A stretch of 6,468 bases of DNA from Pseudodesulfovibrio sp. GTDB lineage: Bacteria; Desulfobacterota; Desulfovibrionia; Desulfovibrionales; Desulfovibrionaceae. The stretch is from assembly GCA_022712815.1 (NCBI GenBank), contig JAFLJW010000156.1, positions 1-6,468 on the forward strand. The letters run 5' to 3'. The position numbers were made by a program, and so were the translations under genes. Below the pieces are notes generated by a model. That model searched no databases and had not been told where the DNA came from. It was given only the letters and a program-made list of their open reading frames with translations. Shown here piece after piece: positions 1 to 5,172 of the stretch; the stretch's first letter is position 1; every line of letters begins with the position of its first letter.

Positions 1-977
1 TCGTCCACAACCTCCAGCAAATCCGAAGCCGTGGCAGTGGCCGCACCGATCTGGGCTACGACCACTCCGGCTGCGTAATTGGCCAGCGTACATGCGGTCA
101 GCAGATCAATCCCGGCGGACAGGCCAAGGGCCACCGCGGCAATGACAGTATCCCCTGCACCGGTCACATCAAAAACCTTGCGGGCAAATGTCGGGATATG
201 CTTGATGCGCTCTTCTCCCTCAAACAAGGCCATGCCGTCGCCGCCCATGGTGATCAGAAGGTTCTTGCACTCTAAGCGTTCAAACAACGCCCTGCCTGCG
301 CGAATGACAGTATCCTGGCCTGTCACCGGCAACCCGGCGCCCTCACCAGCTTCCTTGGTGTTCGGGGTGAGAAGATCAACCCCCTTGTAGAAGTCGTAAT
401 TGACGGTCTTCGGGTCCACGAGGACTTTGGGGCGATTCTCGCATTTATCCAGCATCGCCATGAAACTGACCATGAACTCCTCGGAAATGAAGCCCTTGCC
501 ATAGTCGGAAAGAATGATGACCGGATACTCTTCGATGACACTTTGCAGATAGTTGAAGAGCTCGGTGAATTCCGCCTGTTGCAGGGGAACGGCAAGCTCC
601 TGGTCCACGCGTACTACTTGCTGGTTATGCGCAATGATTCTGGTCTTTTTGGTGGTTGGCCGGGCCGGGTCACGGATGAGCTTTGTCGTCAGTTGTGCTT
701 CTTCGCAGAGCCGGTCGAGAATCACGCCGTCTTCATCGGTTCCTACGGTGGAAACAAGCAATGGTTTACCACCGAGCGATACGATATTTCGGGCCACATT
801 TCCTGCCCCGCCAAGAAGAAAAGATTCCTTTTCGACCCGAACGACAGGGACCGGTGCTTCCGGTGAAATGCGATCAACACTCCCAATCAGGTAATGGTCA
901 AGCATCAGATCACCGACGATCATGACTTTATGGCCCTTGAGCCCGGCAATTGCCTTCCGAATAATTTCAAGCGACAT
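1..977 (-). CDS. rfaE1: D-glycero-beta-D-manno-heptose-7-phosphate kinase (RfaE1/HldE kinase domain), 3' end cut by window edge
   Basis: This PfkB/ribokinase-family kinase phosphorylates heptose 7-phosphate at C1 on the way to ADP-heptose for the LPS inner core, in the cytoplasm. 325 residues are visible. The start is ATG at 975-977, giving MSLEIIRKAIAGLKGHKVMI. Family features in order: VGDLMLDHY (21-29), the substrate-side RISPEAPVPVVRVE (36-49), GGAGNVARN (56-64), the HldE-like TRIIAHNQQVVRVDQE (112-127), SDYGKG (157-162), DPK (188-190), TPN (204-206), and the PfkB signature TGAGDT (272-277) with D276 as the expected catalytic base. Stand-alone RfaE1 is usually about 320-340 residues, so only a short tail is probably missing. 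Fusion to a cytidylyltransferase (RfaE2) domain beyond the edge cannot be excluded. No good Shine-Dalgarno precedes the ATG. Family assignment is very secure; stand-alone versus fused is open. Confidence 0.95.
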   Translation of the reverse strand, partial: MSLEIIRKAIAGLKGHKVMIVGDLMLDHYLIGSVDRISPEAPVPVVRVEKESFLLGGAGNVARNIVSLGGKPLLVSTVGTDEDGVILDRLCEEAQLTTKLIRDPARPTTKKTRIIAHNQQVVRVDQELAVPLQQAEFTELFNYLQSVIEEYPVIILSDYGKGFISEEFMVSFMAMLDKCENRPKVLVDPKTVNYDFYKGVDLLTPNTKEAGEGAGLPVTGQDTVIRAGRALFERLECKNLLITMGGDGMALFEGEERIKHIPTFARKVFDVTGAGDTVIAAVALGLSAGIDLLTACTLANYAAGVVVAQIGAATATASDLLEVVD

Positions 978-1141
978 ATCGTAAACAACCAGTTTTTTCA
1001 GATGTTAAACAGGTACAATTCCCTGCAAGTATTCCCGTACCAGATACAATCCTTCAATCAGAGTCTGGGTATAAAAAGCGTCCAGATCATCACGAAAAGA
1101 TCAGTGGTTTATCGCCACACGGTCAAACTCGAAATCACGCC
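978..1141 (-). other. parB-rfaE1 spacer with a stop-interrupted coding-like frame
   Basis: This 164-bp spacer holds no intact gene. Read on the minus strand, one frame gives RRDFEFDRVAINH up to a TGA at 1101-1103, then in the same frame SFRDDLDAFYTQTL and IEGLYLVREYLQGIVPV up to a TAA at 1005-1007. The composition looks protein-like, but no ATG, GTG or TTG start with a ribosome binding site serves either part. It may be a decayed small gene, a sequence error, or chance. No strong terminator follows parB and no convincing promoter precedes rfaE1, so read-through from parB into rfaE1 is possible. Confidence 0.35.
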
Positions 1142-2062
1142 TTATGCGAACTCCAGACCGAGTTTTTCCACAAAAGACCGCAAGCTATCTTCATCTTTGT
1201 AACTAACCGTAACCTTACCGTTTTCTGGAGAGCCAGATATCTTGACTTTAACGCCAAGCTCCTCGGACAGCGAAGATTCAAGTCCTTTCAGTCTTGGATC
1301 AAGAGGTCTGGCTGGAATTTTACCACCTTTTGAAGAACCGGGTCCTGTTCCGACCTCTTCGGCGCCGGGAAGCCTTCCGTTCTGCTTCCAGAACGAGGCC
1401 AGGGCTTCGGCCTGGCGCACAGTCAAACCATTGCCGGATATCCGGCGATGCAATTCCGCTTGCGGCTCAGGGTCGGTAACAGACATAATCGCCCGGCCAT
1501 GACCTGCGGTGATAGTGTTCTGCTGGATGTCTTTTTGCACCGCGTCAGGCAGATTGAGCAAACGCAAACAGTTTGCCACAGCCGACCGGCTCTTGCCGAC
1601 CTGTCTGGCCAGTTCTTCCTGGCTCAAACCAAACTCCTGCTGCAACCGCTGATATCCAAAAGCCTCTTCAACTGCGTTCAAATCTTCGCGCTGCAAGTTC
1701 TCAATCAACGCAATGGCCAGACTCTCCTGATCGGACATTTCCCGAACCAAGGTGGGAATTTCAGTCAATCCAGACAACTTGGAAGCACGGAGCCTGCGCT
1801 CACCTGCGACCAATTCATACTTCCCAGCCCCCAAAGGCCTGATCAGAATCGGTTGCAAAACTCCGCGTGCCTTGATCGAAGCAGCCAGTTCAATCAGAGC
1901 TTCTTCAGAAAACTCACGGCGCGGCTGATGTGGATTTGGCGTAATATTCTCAACGGAAATCATCCGAACTTCGGCGGAATCAGACGTTTTTTTCTCGTCC
2001 TCACGGACTCCGCCCAGCAAGGCGTCCAGCCCCCGGCCAAGGCCTCTGTTACCAGATGTCAT
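1142..2062 (-). CDS. parB: Chromosome partitioning protein ParB (Spo0J family)
   Basis: ParB is the CTP-dependent DNA clamp that loads at parS and spreads, marking the origin region for ParA and SMC. The 306-residue product matches normal chromosomal ParB length. It opens with the ParA-contacting segment (RGLGRGLDALLGG, 6-18). The N-terminal CTP-binding domain starts at about residue 34 and carries NPHQPRREF (43-51), GERR (87-90) and ENLQREDLN (121-129). A helix-turn-helix lies at about 146-168 (LSQEELARQVGKSRSAVANC). A linker with a Gly/Ser-rich stretch precedes a C-terminal dimerisation domain (about 255-306). I chose ATG 2060-2062 because GAGGAG sits 8 nt upstream; the TTG two codons earlier would be only 2 nt from that site. 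It is divergent from the zinc-ribbon gene and separated from parA by it, unlike the usual parAB operon. Its targets, two consensus parS sites, lie upstream of parA. Confidence 0.97.
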   Translation of the reverse strand: MTSGNRGLGRGLDALLGGVREDEKKTSDSAEVRMISVENITPNPHQPRREFSEEALIELAASIKARGVLQPILIRPLGAGKYELVAGERRLRASKLSGLTEIPTLVREMSDQESLAIALIENLQREDLNAVEEAFGYQRLQQEFGLSQEELARQVGKSRSAVANCLRLLNLPDAVQKDIQQNTITAGHGRAIMSVTDPEPQAELHRRISGNGLTVRQAEALASFWKQNGRLPGAEEVGTGPGSSKGGKIPARPLDPRLKGLESSLSEELGVKVKISGSPENGKVTVSYKDEDSLRSFVEKLGLEFA

Positions 2063-2070
2063 AAACAATT

Positions 2071-2076
2071 CTCCTC
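2071..2076 (-). promoter_or_regulatory. Ribosome binding site of parB
   Basis: The minus strand reads GAGGAG here, 8 nt before the ATG at 2060-2062. The spacing favours that ATG over the upstream in-frame TTG at 2066-2068 and so decides the start. Confidence 0.8.
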
Positions 2077-2094
2077 AAGCTTGTAATGAGACCC

Positions 2095-2123
2095 TTGCCC
2101 ATTTGGGCCTTAGTGCCTATAAC
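2095..2123 (+). promoter_or_regulatory. Sigma-70-type promoter for the zinc-ribbon gene
   Basis: A -35 element TTGCCC (2095-2100) and a -10 element TATAAC (2118-2123) are separated by exactly 17 bp, about 35 bp ahead of the plus-strand start at 2158. The spacer begins inside a small inverted repeat, GCCCATTTGGGC (2097-2108), which could be an operator. The parB promoter must lie in the same interval on the other strand, where only weak -10-like matches are visible. Confidence 0.6.
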
Positions 2124-2148
2124 GCCCCAAACAGTGCTAAACACAGAT

Positions 2149-2152
2149 GGAG
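2149..2152 (+). promoter_or_regulatory. Ribosome binding site of the zinc-ribbon gene
   Basis: GGAG lies 5 nt before the ATG at 2158-2160. It selects this start over the in-frame ATG at 2086, which lies upstream of the predicted promoter and has no ribosome binding site at a sensible distance. Confidence 0.7.
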
Positions 2153-2157
2153 CAAAC

Positions 2158-2589
2158 ATGTCTGATCATATCACCGAACTTTTTGACAAAGACGGCAATC
2201 TCATAGGCGCCCTCCTCTCTGCCGAGGCATGGACTGCAACAAAAAAACAGGTCTGCGCCACCCTCGGCATCATCGACAAATCAGTCGAACCGGAAAAGCC
2301 TGAACCAGTTTCGGACTGGGAGACTCTCAAGGAATATTGGGACTACTCATACCCTATTGATACCGATGTCCACTGCGAGGCCTGCGGCAACAAAACTGAA
2401 GACTGGGCCGGCGATGAACCACGCCTCTTCAGGCTGACATCTGCAAACCTGGCTGGCCTCGTCTCGTTCAAATGCATGAGCTGTCAGGCCAAGGTGGTCA
2501 AAAAACACTTCAATGACCAGGTCAAGACCGAATGTACTCCCTTCCACGATTCCAAAGTCAAATCAAAAGAAGGCCGGTACAACCGGTAA
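2158..2589 (+). CDS. Small zinc-ribbon protein of unknown function, between parA and parB
   Basis: I do not recognise this 143-residue protein. What can be seen: a hydrophilic N-terminus (MSDHITELFDKDGNLIGALL), a Pro/Glu-rich linker (about 43-52), an aromatic acidic stretch (WETLKEYWDYSYPIDTD, 54-70), and two CxxC pairs, C73/C76 (HCEACGN) and C106/C109 (KCMSCQ), 29 residues apart, as in a four-cysteine zinc ribbon. The tail from about 110 is basic and ends KEGRYNR. There is no signal peptide or membrane segment, so it is probably cytosolic. Zinc ribbons bind nucleic acid or protein partners; which applies here is unknown. The gene has its own promoter, GGAG site and terminator, and is the only convincing plus-strand gene here. 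It diverges from parB and converges on parA, so a link to chromosome partitioning is a positional guess only. Further cysteines at 33 and 126 are unpaired. Confidence 0.8.
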   Translation: MSDHITELFDKDGNLIGALLSAEAWTATKKQVCATLGIIDKSVEPEKPEPVSDWETLKEYWDYSYPIDTDVHCEACGNKTEDWAGDEPRLFRLTSANLAGLVSFKCMSCQAKVVKKHFNDQVKTECTPFHDSKVKSKEGRYNR

Positions 2590-2606
2590 TCGCCAAGCCA
2601 TCACAG

Positions 2607-2636
2607 TGATCACTCCCGCCTGATCGGGGGTGATCA
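2607..2636 (+). terminator. Intrinsic terminator of the zinc-ribbon gene, between the convergent genes
   Basis: A 12-bp stem (TGATCACTCCCG at 2607-2618 with CGGGGGTGATCA at 2625-2636, one T-G wobble) has a 6-nt loop and is followed on the plus strand by TATTTTA. It lies 17 bp after the zinc-ribbon stop codon and 13 bp from the parA stop on the opposite strand. The minus strand lacks a T-tract on the far side, so it should mainly stop plus-strand transcripts before they run antisense into parA. Confidence 0.75.
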
Positions 2637-2649
2637 TATTTTAAAAGAA

Positions 2650-3429
2650 CTAGCGCAAACCATTGGCAGTAGAGCTTCTCGCCACTTCCTGAGCAAGCGC
2701 GAGATATGCCTCCGCACCCTTTGATCTGATGTCATAGTTGATCACGGGTTTTCCAAAGCTTGGAGCCTCAGAAAGACGTACATTTCTCGGTATAATGGTA
2801 TCAAACAGGTGCTGGGGGAACGCCTTGCGCACCTCATTCTTAACCTGCCAAGACAATCTATTCCTCGAATCATACATGGTGAGCACGACACCAAGGATCT
2901 CAAGATTGGTATTAAGACGCTTGCGCACCAGCTCGTAGGTCATGAGCAACTGCGCAATACCTTCCAATGCGTAATACTCACACTGCAATGGAACCAAAAG
3001 CTCGGTCGCGGCACAGAGAGCATTGACGGTCAGCAATCCCAGCGATGGCGGACAATCAATCAGTATAAAGTCATACTCCGCATCGACGACTTCCAAGAGG
3101 TCACGCAAGTAGTATTCCCTGCCGAACTTGTCTACCAGCTCAATTTCCGCACCGCACAAATCCTGAGTACCCGGAAGGATATCCAAAAACGGAATACCCG
3201 TCTCATAGATGGCCTTGTGAACATTCTTAGGCTCAAAAAGCACTGAGTATATGTTCTCACGCTGATCTCCCGGATAGAAGCTCAACCCGCTGGAGGCATT
3301 CCCCTGAGGGTCCCCATCCACCAACAAGACCTTCTTCTCCATCACGGCCAGAGATGCAGCCAGATTAACCGCGGTTGTCGTCTTGCCAACGCCGCCTTTT
3401 TGATTCGCCACAACGATTCTTCTCGCCAC
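2650..3429 (-). CDS. parA: Chromosome partitioning ATPase ParA (Soj family)
   Basis: ParA is a deviant-Walker ATPase that binds DNA non-specifically as an ATP dimer and moves ParB-parS complexes. The 259-residue length is typical of chromosomal Soj proteins, without the N-terminal HTH domain of plasmid P1-type ParA. Motifs: deviant Walker A KGGVGKTT (11-18) with signature K11, the A' region VDGDPQGNASSGL (37-49), Walker B FILIDCPP (121-128) with D125, and the late SEAPSFGKPVI segment. The start is GTG (3427-3429), giving MARRIVVANQKGG, with GAGG at 3435-3438 five nt upstream; no ATG start fits. Two parS sites lie 51 to 103 bp upstream of the start codon, so bound ParB could affect parA expression. 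It converges on the zinc-ribbon gene, and parB lies beyond that gene as a separate unit. Confidence 0.97.
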   Translation of the reverse strand: MARRIVVANQKGGVGKTTTAVNLAASLAVMEKKVLLVDGDPQGNASSGLSFYPGDQRENIYSVLFEPKNVHKAIYETGIPFLDILPGTQDLCGAEIELVDKFGREYYLRDLLEVVDAEYDFILIDCPPSLGLLTVNALCAATELLVPLQCEYYALEGIAQLLMTYELVRKRLNTNLEILGVVLTMYDSRNRLSWQVKNEVRKAFPQHLFDTIIPRNVRLSEAPSFGKPVINYDIRSKGAEAYLALAQEVARSSTANGLR

Positions 3430-3434
3430 AGGAC

Positions 3435-3438
3435 CCTC
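3435..3438 (-). promoter_or_regulatory. Ribosome binding site of parA (GTG start)
   Basis: The minus strand reads GAGG 5 nt before the GTG codon at 3427-3429, which supports use of the rarer GTG start. Confidence 0.7.
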
Positions 3439-3479
3439 ACTTTACCACTACGAGTTACTCTGTTTCTGCATTTCGTGAT

Positions 3480-3495
3480 TGTTTCACGTGAAACA
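3480..3495. promoter_or_regulatory. parS: parS site 1 (ParB loading site)
   Basis: TGTTTCACGTGAAACA is a perfect 16-bp palindrome identical to the widely conserved bacterial parS consensus. It lies 51 bp upstream of the parA start codon in its leader. Its presence beside parA and parB identifies the locus as an origin-proximal segregation module. This is seen directly in the sequence; the role follows from the known family of sites. Confidence 0.95.
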
Positions 3496-3516
3496 CTCTC
3501 CTATTCGATCGAGCTC

Positions 3517-3532
3517 TGTTTCACGTGAAACA
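3517..3532. promoter_or_regulatory. parS: parS site 2 (ParB loading site)
   Basis: A second perfect TGTTTCACGTGAAACA copy lies 37 bp centre to centre from the first. Together with 6 further flanking bases the two copies form an exact inverted repeat. Confidence 0.95.
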
Positions 3533-3565
3533 ATCACGCCAGTGCCTCCACAAATGCTTCCATAG

Positions 3566-3594
3566 TTCGTAGGCCGAATCCAAAATGTTGGCAA
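3566..3594 (-). promoter_or_regulatory. Possible parA promoter
   Basis: On the minus strand TTGCCA (3589-3594) is followed after 17 bp by TACGAA (3566-3571). The -35 is good and the -10 is poor. If used, transcription would start upstream of both parS sites, placing them in the parA leader where ParB could act as a roadblock. The 3539-3625 stretch contains nothing else I can support. Confidence 0.25.
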
Positions 3595-3625
3595 GGCATC
3601 ATCGCAACAAAAGACATAAAAACAC

Positions 3626-3656
3626 AAAAAAGGTGACTTAAAGTCACCTTTTTTTT
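3626..3656. terminator. Bidirectional intrinsic terminator between the epimerase gene and the parS/parA leader
   Basis: GGTGACTT (3632-3639) pairs with AAGTCACC (3641-3648) across a very tight turn (in practice 7 bp with a TAA loop). The stem is flanked by six A on the left and eight T on the right, so each strand sees a stem followed by a T-run. On the minus strand it ends the epimerase transcript about 65 bp after its stop codon and insulates parA and the parS sites from it. Confidence 0.85.
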
Positions 3657-3689
3657 AATCGTAGCCGTGAGAATCAATGCTTTGAGTCT

Positions 3690-3711
3690 CTGATCATCAA
3701 ACAGTGATCAG
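3690..3711 (-). repeat. Inverted repeat just after the epimerase stop codon
   Basis: CTGATCA (3690-3696) and TGATCAG (3705-3711) form a 7-bp stem with an 8-nt loop, one base after the epimerase TAA (3713-3715). No T-tract follows, so it is not by itself a standard terminator. It may protect the 3' end of the message or assist the terminator further on. Confidence 0.45.
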
Positions 3712-3712
3712 C

Positions 3713-4720
3713 TTACTTCCCGTAGTATTCGCGGTAACAATCGATGAAGTTTTTGATACCAACTTCGATGGTGGTGTCTGGCTTGAACCCGATGTCCCGA
3801 ACAAGATCGCTGACGTCAGCTTCAGTGGCTGCGACATCACCATCTTGCATGGGCAGGTAGTTGATAATCGCCTTCTTGCCAACGACTTCCTCGATAACTT
3901 CGATGTACCGAGACAGTTCAACAATGGCATTGTTGCCGATGTTATACACACGATACGGCTTGGAACTGGTGCACGGATCAGGGTTAGCCCCATCCCAGTC
4001 AGCATTGGGGGTGGCCGTGTTTTTGGTGACGCGAACCACACCCTCAACGATGTCGTCAATGTATGTAAAGTCCCGCATCATTTTACCGTGGTTAAAAACA
4101 TTGATCGGCTTCTCTTCCAATATGCCCTTGGTAAAAAGAAAGAGGGCCATGTCCGGCCTGCCCCAGGGACCATAGACCGTGAAGAACCGAAGGCCCGTTG
4201 TAGGAAGGTCATAGAGATTGCTGTAGGAATGGGCCATCATCTCATTAGATTTCTTGGTGGCGGCGTACAGGCTCATGGGATGATCAACGCCTTCATGCGG
4301 ATTGAGCGGCATCTTTGTGTTCATGCCGTAAACAGAACTGCTGGAAGCGTAGACAAGATGCTCAACTCCATTATGGCGGCATCCCTCCAAAACATTCAGG
4401 AAACCGACAATATTGGAGTCAATATAAGCCTTGGGATTTTCAATGCTGTAGCGAACTCCAGCCTGTGCGGCCAGATTGACCACATGGGTAAATTTCTCGG
4501 TTTTGAATAAATCGATCATGGGCTGATCATCATGCATGTTGATGTTCACATGCCTGAAAAGCGAATTCTCGCCAAGAATTTCAAGGCGAGCTTTTTTCAG
4601 ATTCACATCATAATAATCGTTCAAGTTGTCCAGACCCACGACCTCATGGCCTTCCTTAATGAAACGTCTGGACAAATTGAATCCAATAAACCCGGCTGCG
4701 CCGGTCACAAGTATTTTCAT
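3713..4720 (-). CDS. NAD-dependent nucleotide-sugar epimerase, UDP-glucuronate 4-epimerase-like
   Basis: An extended short-chain dehydrogenase/reductase of 335 residues, the usual length for this family. The cofactor motif GAAGFIG is at 7-13, followed by D31 at the end of beta-2 in GLDNLNDYYD, which fits NAD. Family marks are LAAQAGVRYSIENPKAYIDSN (83-103), the serine cluster SSSSVYG (126-132) and the catalytic Y152/K156 (YAATK). NDYYDVNLKKARL (34-46) is typical of UDP-glucuronate 4-epimerases (CapI/LspL type), which interconvert UDP-glucuronate and UDP-galacturonate for surface polysaccharide; UDP-glucose 4-epimerase-like activity on another sugar is possible. The ATG at 4718-4720 places the Rossmann strand at residue 2 as usual, with AAAGGG about 11 nt upstream. 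The in-frame ATG ten codons earlier has no well-spaced site. The gene appears monocistronic, with about 450 bp before it and a strong terminator after it. Family very sure, substrate moderately sure. Confidence 0.92.
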   Translation of the reverse strand: MKILVTGAAGFIGFNLSRRFIKEGHEVVGLDNLNDYYDVNLKKARLEILGENSLFRHVNINMHDDQPMIDLFKTEKFTHVVNLAAQAGVRYSIENPKAYIDSNIVGFLNVLEGCRHNGVEHLVYASSSSVYGMNTKMPLNPHEGVDHPMSLYAATKKSNEMMAHSYSNLYDLPTTGLRFFTVYGPWGRPDMALFLFTKGILEEKPINVFNHGKMMRDFTYIDDIVEGVVRVTKNTATPNADWDGANPDPCTSSKPYRVYNIGNNAIVELSRYIEVIEEVVGKKAIINYLPMQDGDVAATEADVSDLVRDIGFKPDTTIEVGIKNFIDCYREYYGK

Positions 4721-5172
4721 GAAATGTATATCCCTTTGATCTGTAACCATCCTGGCCGAATGGCGTGGTCTGCTGCGTCTCGAACCAGCCCGGAGCGTTA
4801 TACCCTGCTCTCCGAAAAAATTACACCGGCAAAGACTGATGCTTTATTTATTTTGGGTTGGGTTGCTGATGCTCATTTTTCAAGCTCGCCGCAACCACAT
4901 ACGCTACCGGATACTGTTTGGGCAAGTCGGTTGAAATTAATCCAAAATTTCACGATCAGCTCATGAAAGCCTCAACAAAACATAAAAAGCAGAAGAAAAC
5001 GGCACTGCCATCTCTCGGAGCCCTTGTGCCCCAACGGTTCCCAAAGGCTACACCCACATTCAAGGCTCAAGAGCTTTTTCCATTTTTCCGGCAAAGCACC
5101 TCGCAAAGAAGCACAAAACCGCTTCTAGCCCTGTTTTTGAGCAAAATTGAGCATAAGCTTGATTTTGCAAGA
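4721..5172. other. 452-bp interval without a convincing gene
   Basis: The minus strand offers only fragments of under 30 codons. The plus strand has an open frame (TTG 4918 or ATG 4963 to 5208; MKASTKHKKQKKTALPSLGA from the ATG), very basic, with no ribosome binding site and a tail overlapping the 3' end of the opposite gene. It also has a 31-codon hydrophobic ORF (4839-4934, MLYLFWVGLLMLIFQ). I do not call either as a gene. The epimerase promoter should lie here on the minus strand; the best pair is TTGAGG-17-TGAAAT, and it is weak. An adjacent stem-loop is listed separately. Confidence 0.5.
5141..5168 (-). terminator. Stem-loop after the coaBC-linked gene, possible terminator
   Basis: A 12-bp stem (5141-5152 with 5157-5168, two G-T wobbles, loop ATAA) lies 4 bp beyond the stop codon at 5173-5175. 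The core is GCAAAAT pairing with ATTTTGC. No clean T-run follows on the minus strand, so it may be a weak or factor-assisted terminator or a 3'-end stabiliser. Confidence 0.4.

Larger units (their letters stand above)
3474..3538. repeat. 22-bp inverted repeat carrying both parS sites
   Basis: Bases 3474-3495 are the exact reverse complement of 3517-3538, separated by a 21-bp spacer (3496-3516). Each arm is a parS palindrome plus CGTGAT (or its complement ATCACG) on the outer side. The identity outside the 16-bp parS core is not needed for ParB binding as known, so it points either to a duplicated inverted segment or to extra sequence requirements. Confidence 0.9.

Noticed and set aside
1101..1103. 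In-frame TGA between parB and rfaE1 as a selenocysteine codon
   Set aside because: A weak 5-bp hairpin (TCTGG/CCAGA) follows, but it does not look like a bacterial SECIS element, the frame has no start codon, and the context matches no selenoprotein I know.
1448..2086. Long plus-strand open frame opposite parB (212 codons)
   Set aside because: It lies entirely within the parB region on the other strand and has no family features; a shadow of a real coding sequence.
2086..2157. N-terminal extension of the zinc-ribbon protein from ATG 2086
   Set aside because: It would place coding sequence over the TTGCCC/TATAAC promoter and upstream of the transcription start. The GGAG-preceded ATG at 2158 fits better.
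3534..3617. 27-codon minus-strand ORF (MSFVAMMPCQHFGFG...) upstream of parS
   Set aside because: Its start abuts the terminator T-run with no ribosome binding site, and it ends in a parS flank. Too short to support.
3704..4510. Long plus-strand open frame opposite the epimerase gene (268 codons)
   Set aside because: Antisense shadow of the clear SDR gene. No promoter or ribosome binding site, and no recognisable domain.
4741..4800. tRNA-like GGTTCGAGAC segment on the minus strand before the epimerase gene
   Set aside because: The arms around the TTCGA loop do not pair and no acceptor or anticodon stem can be built.
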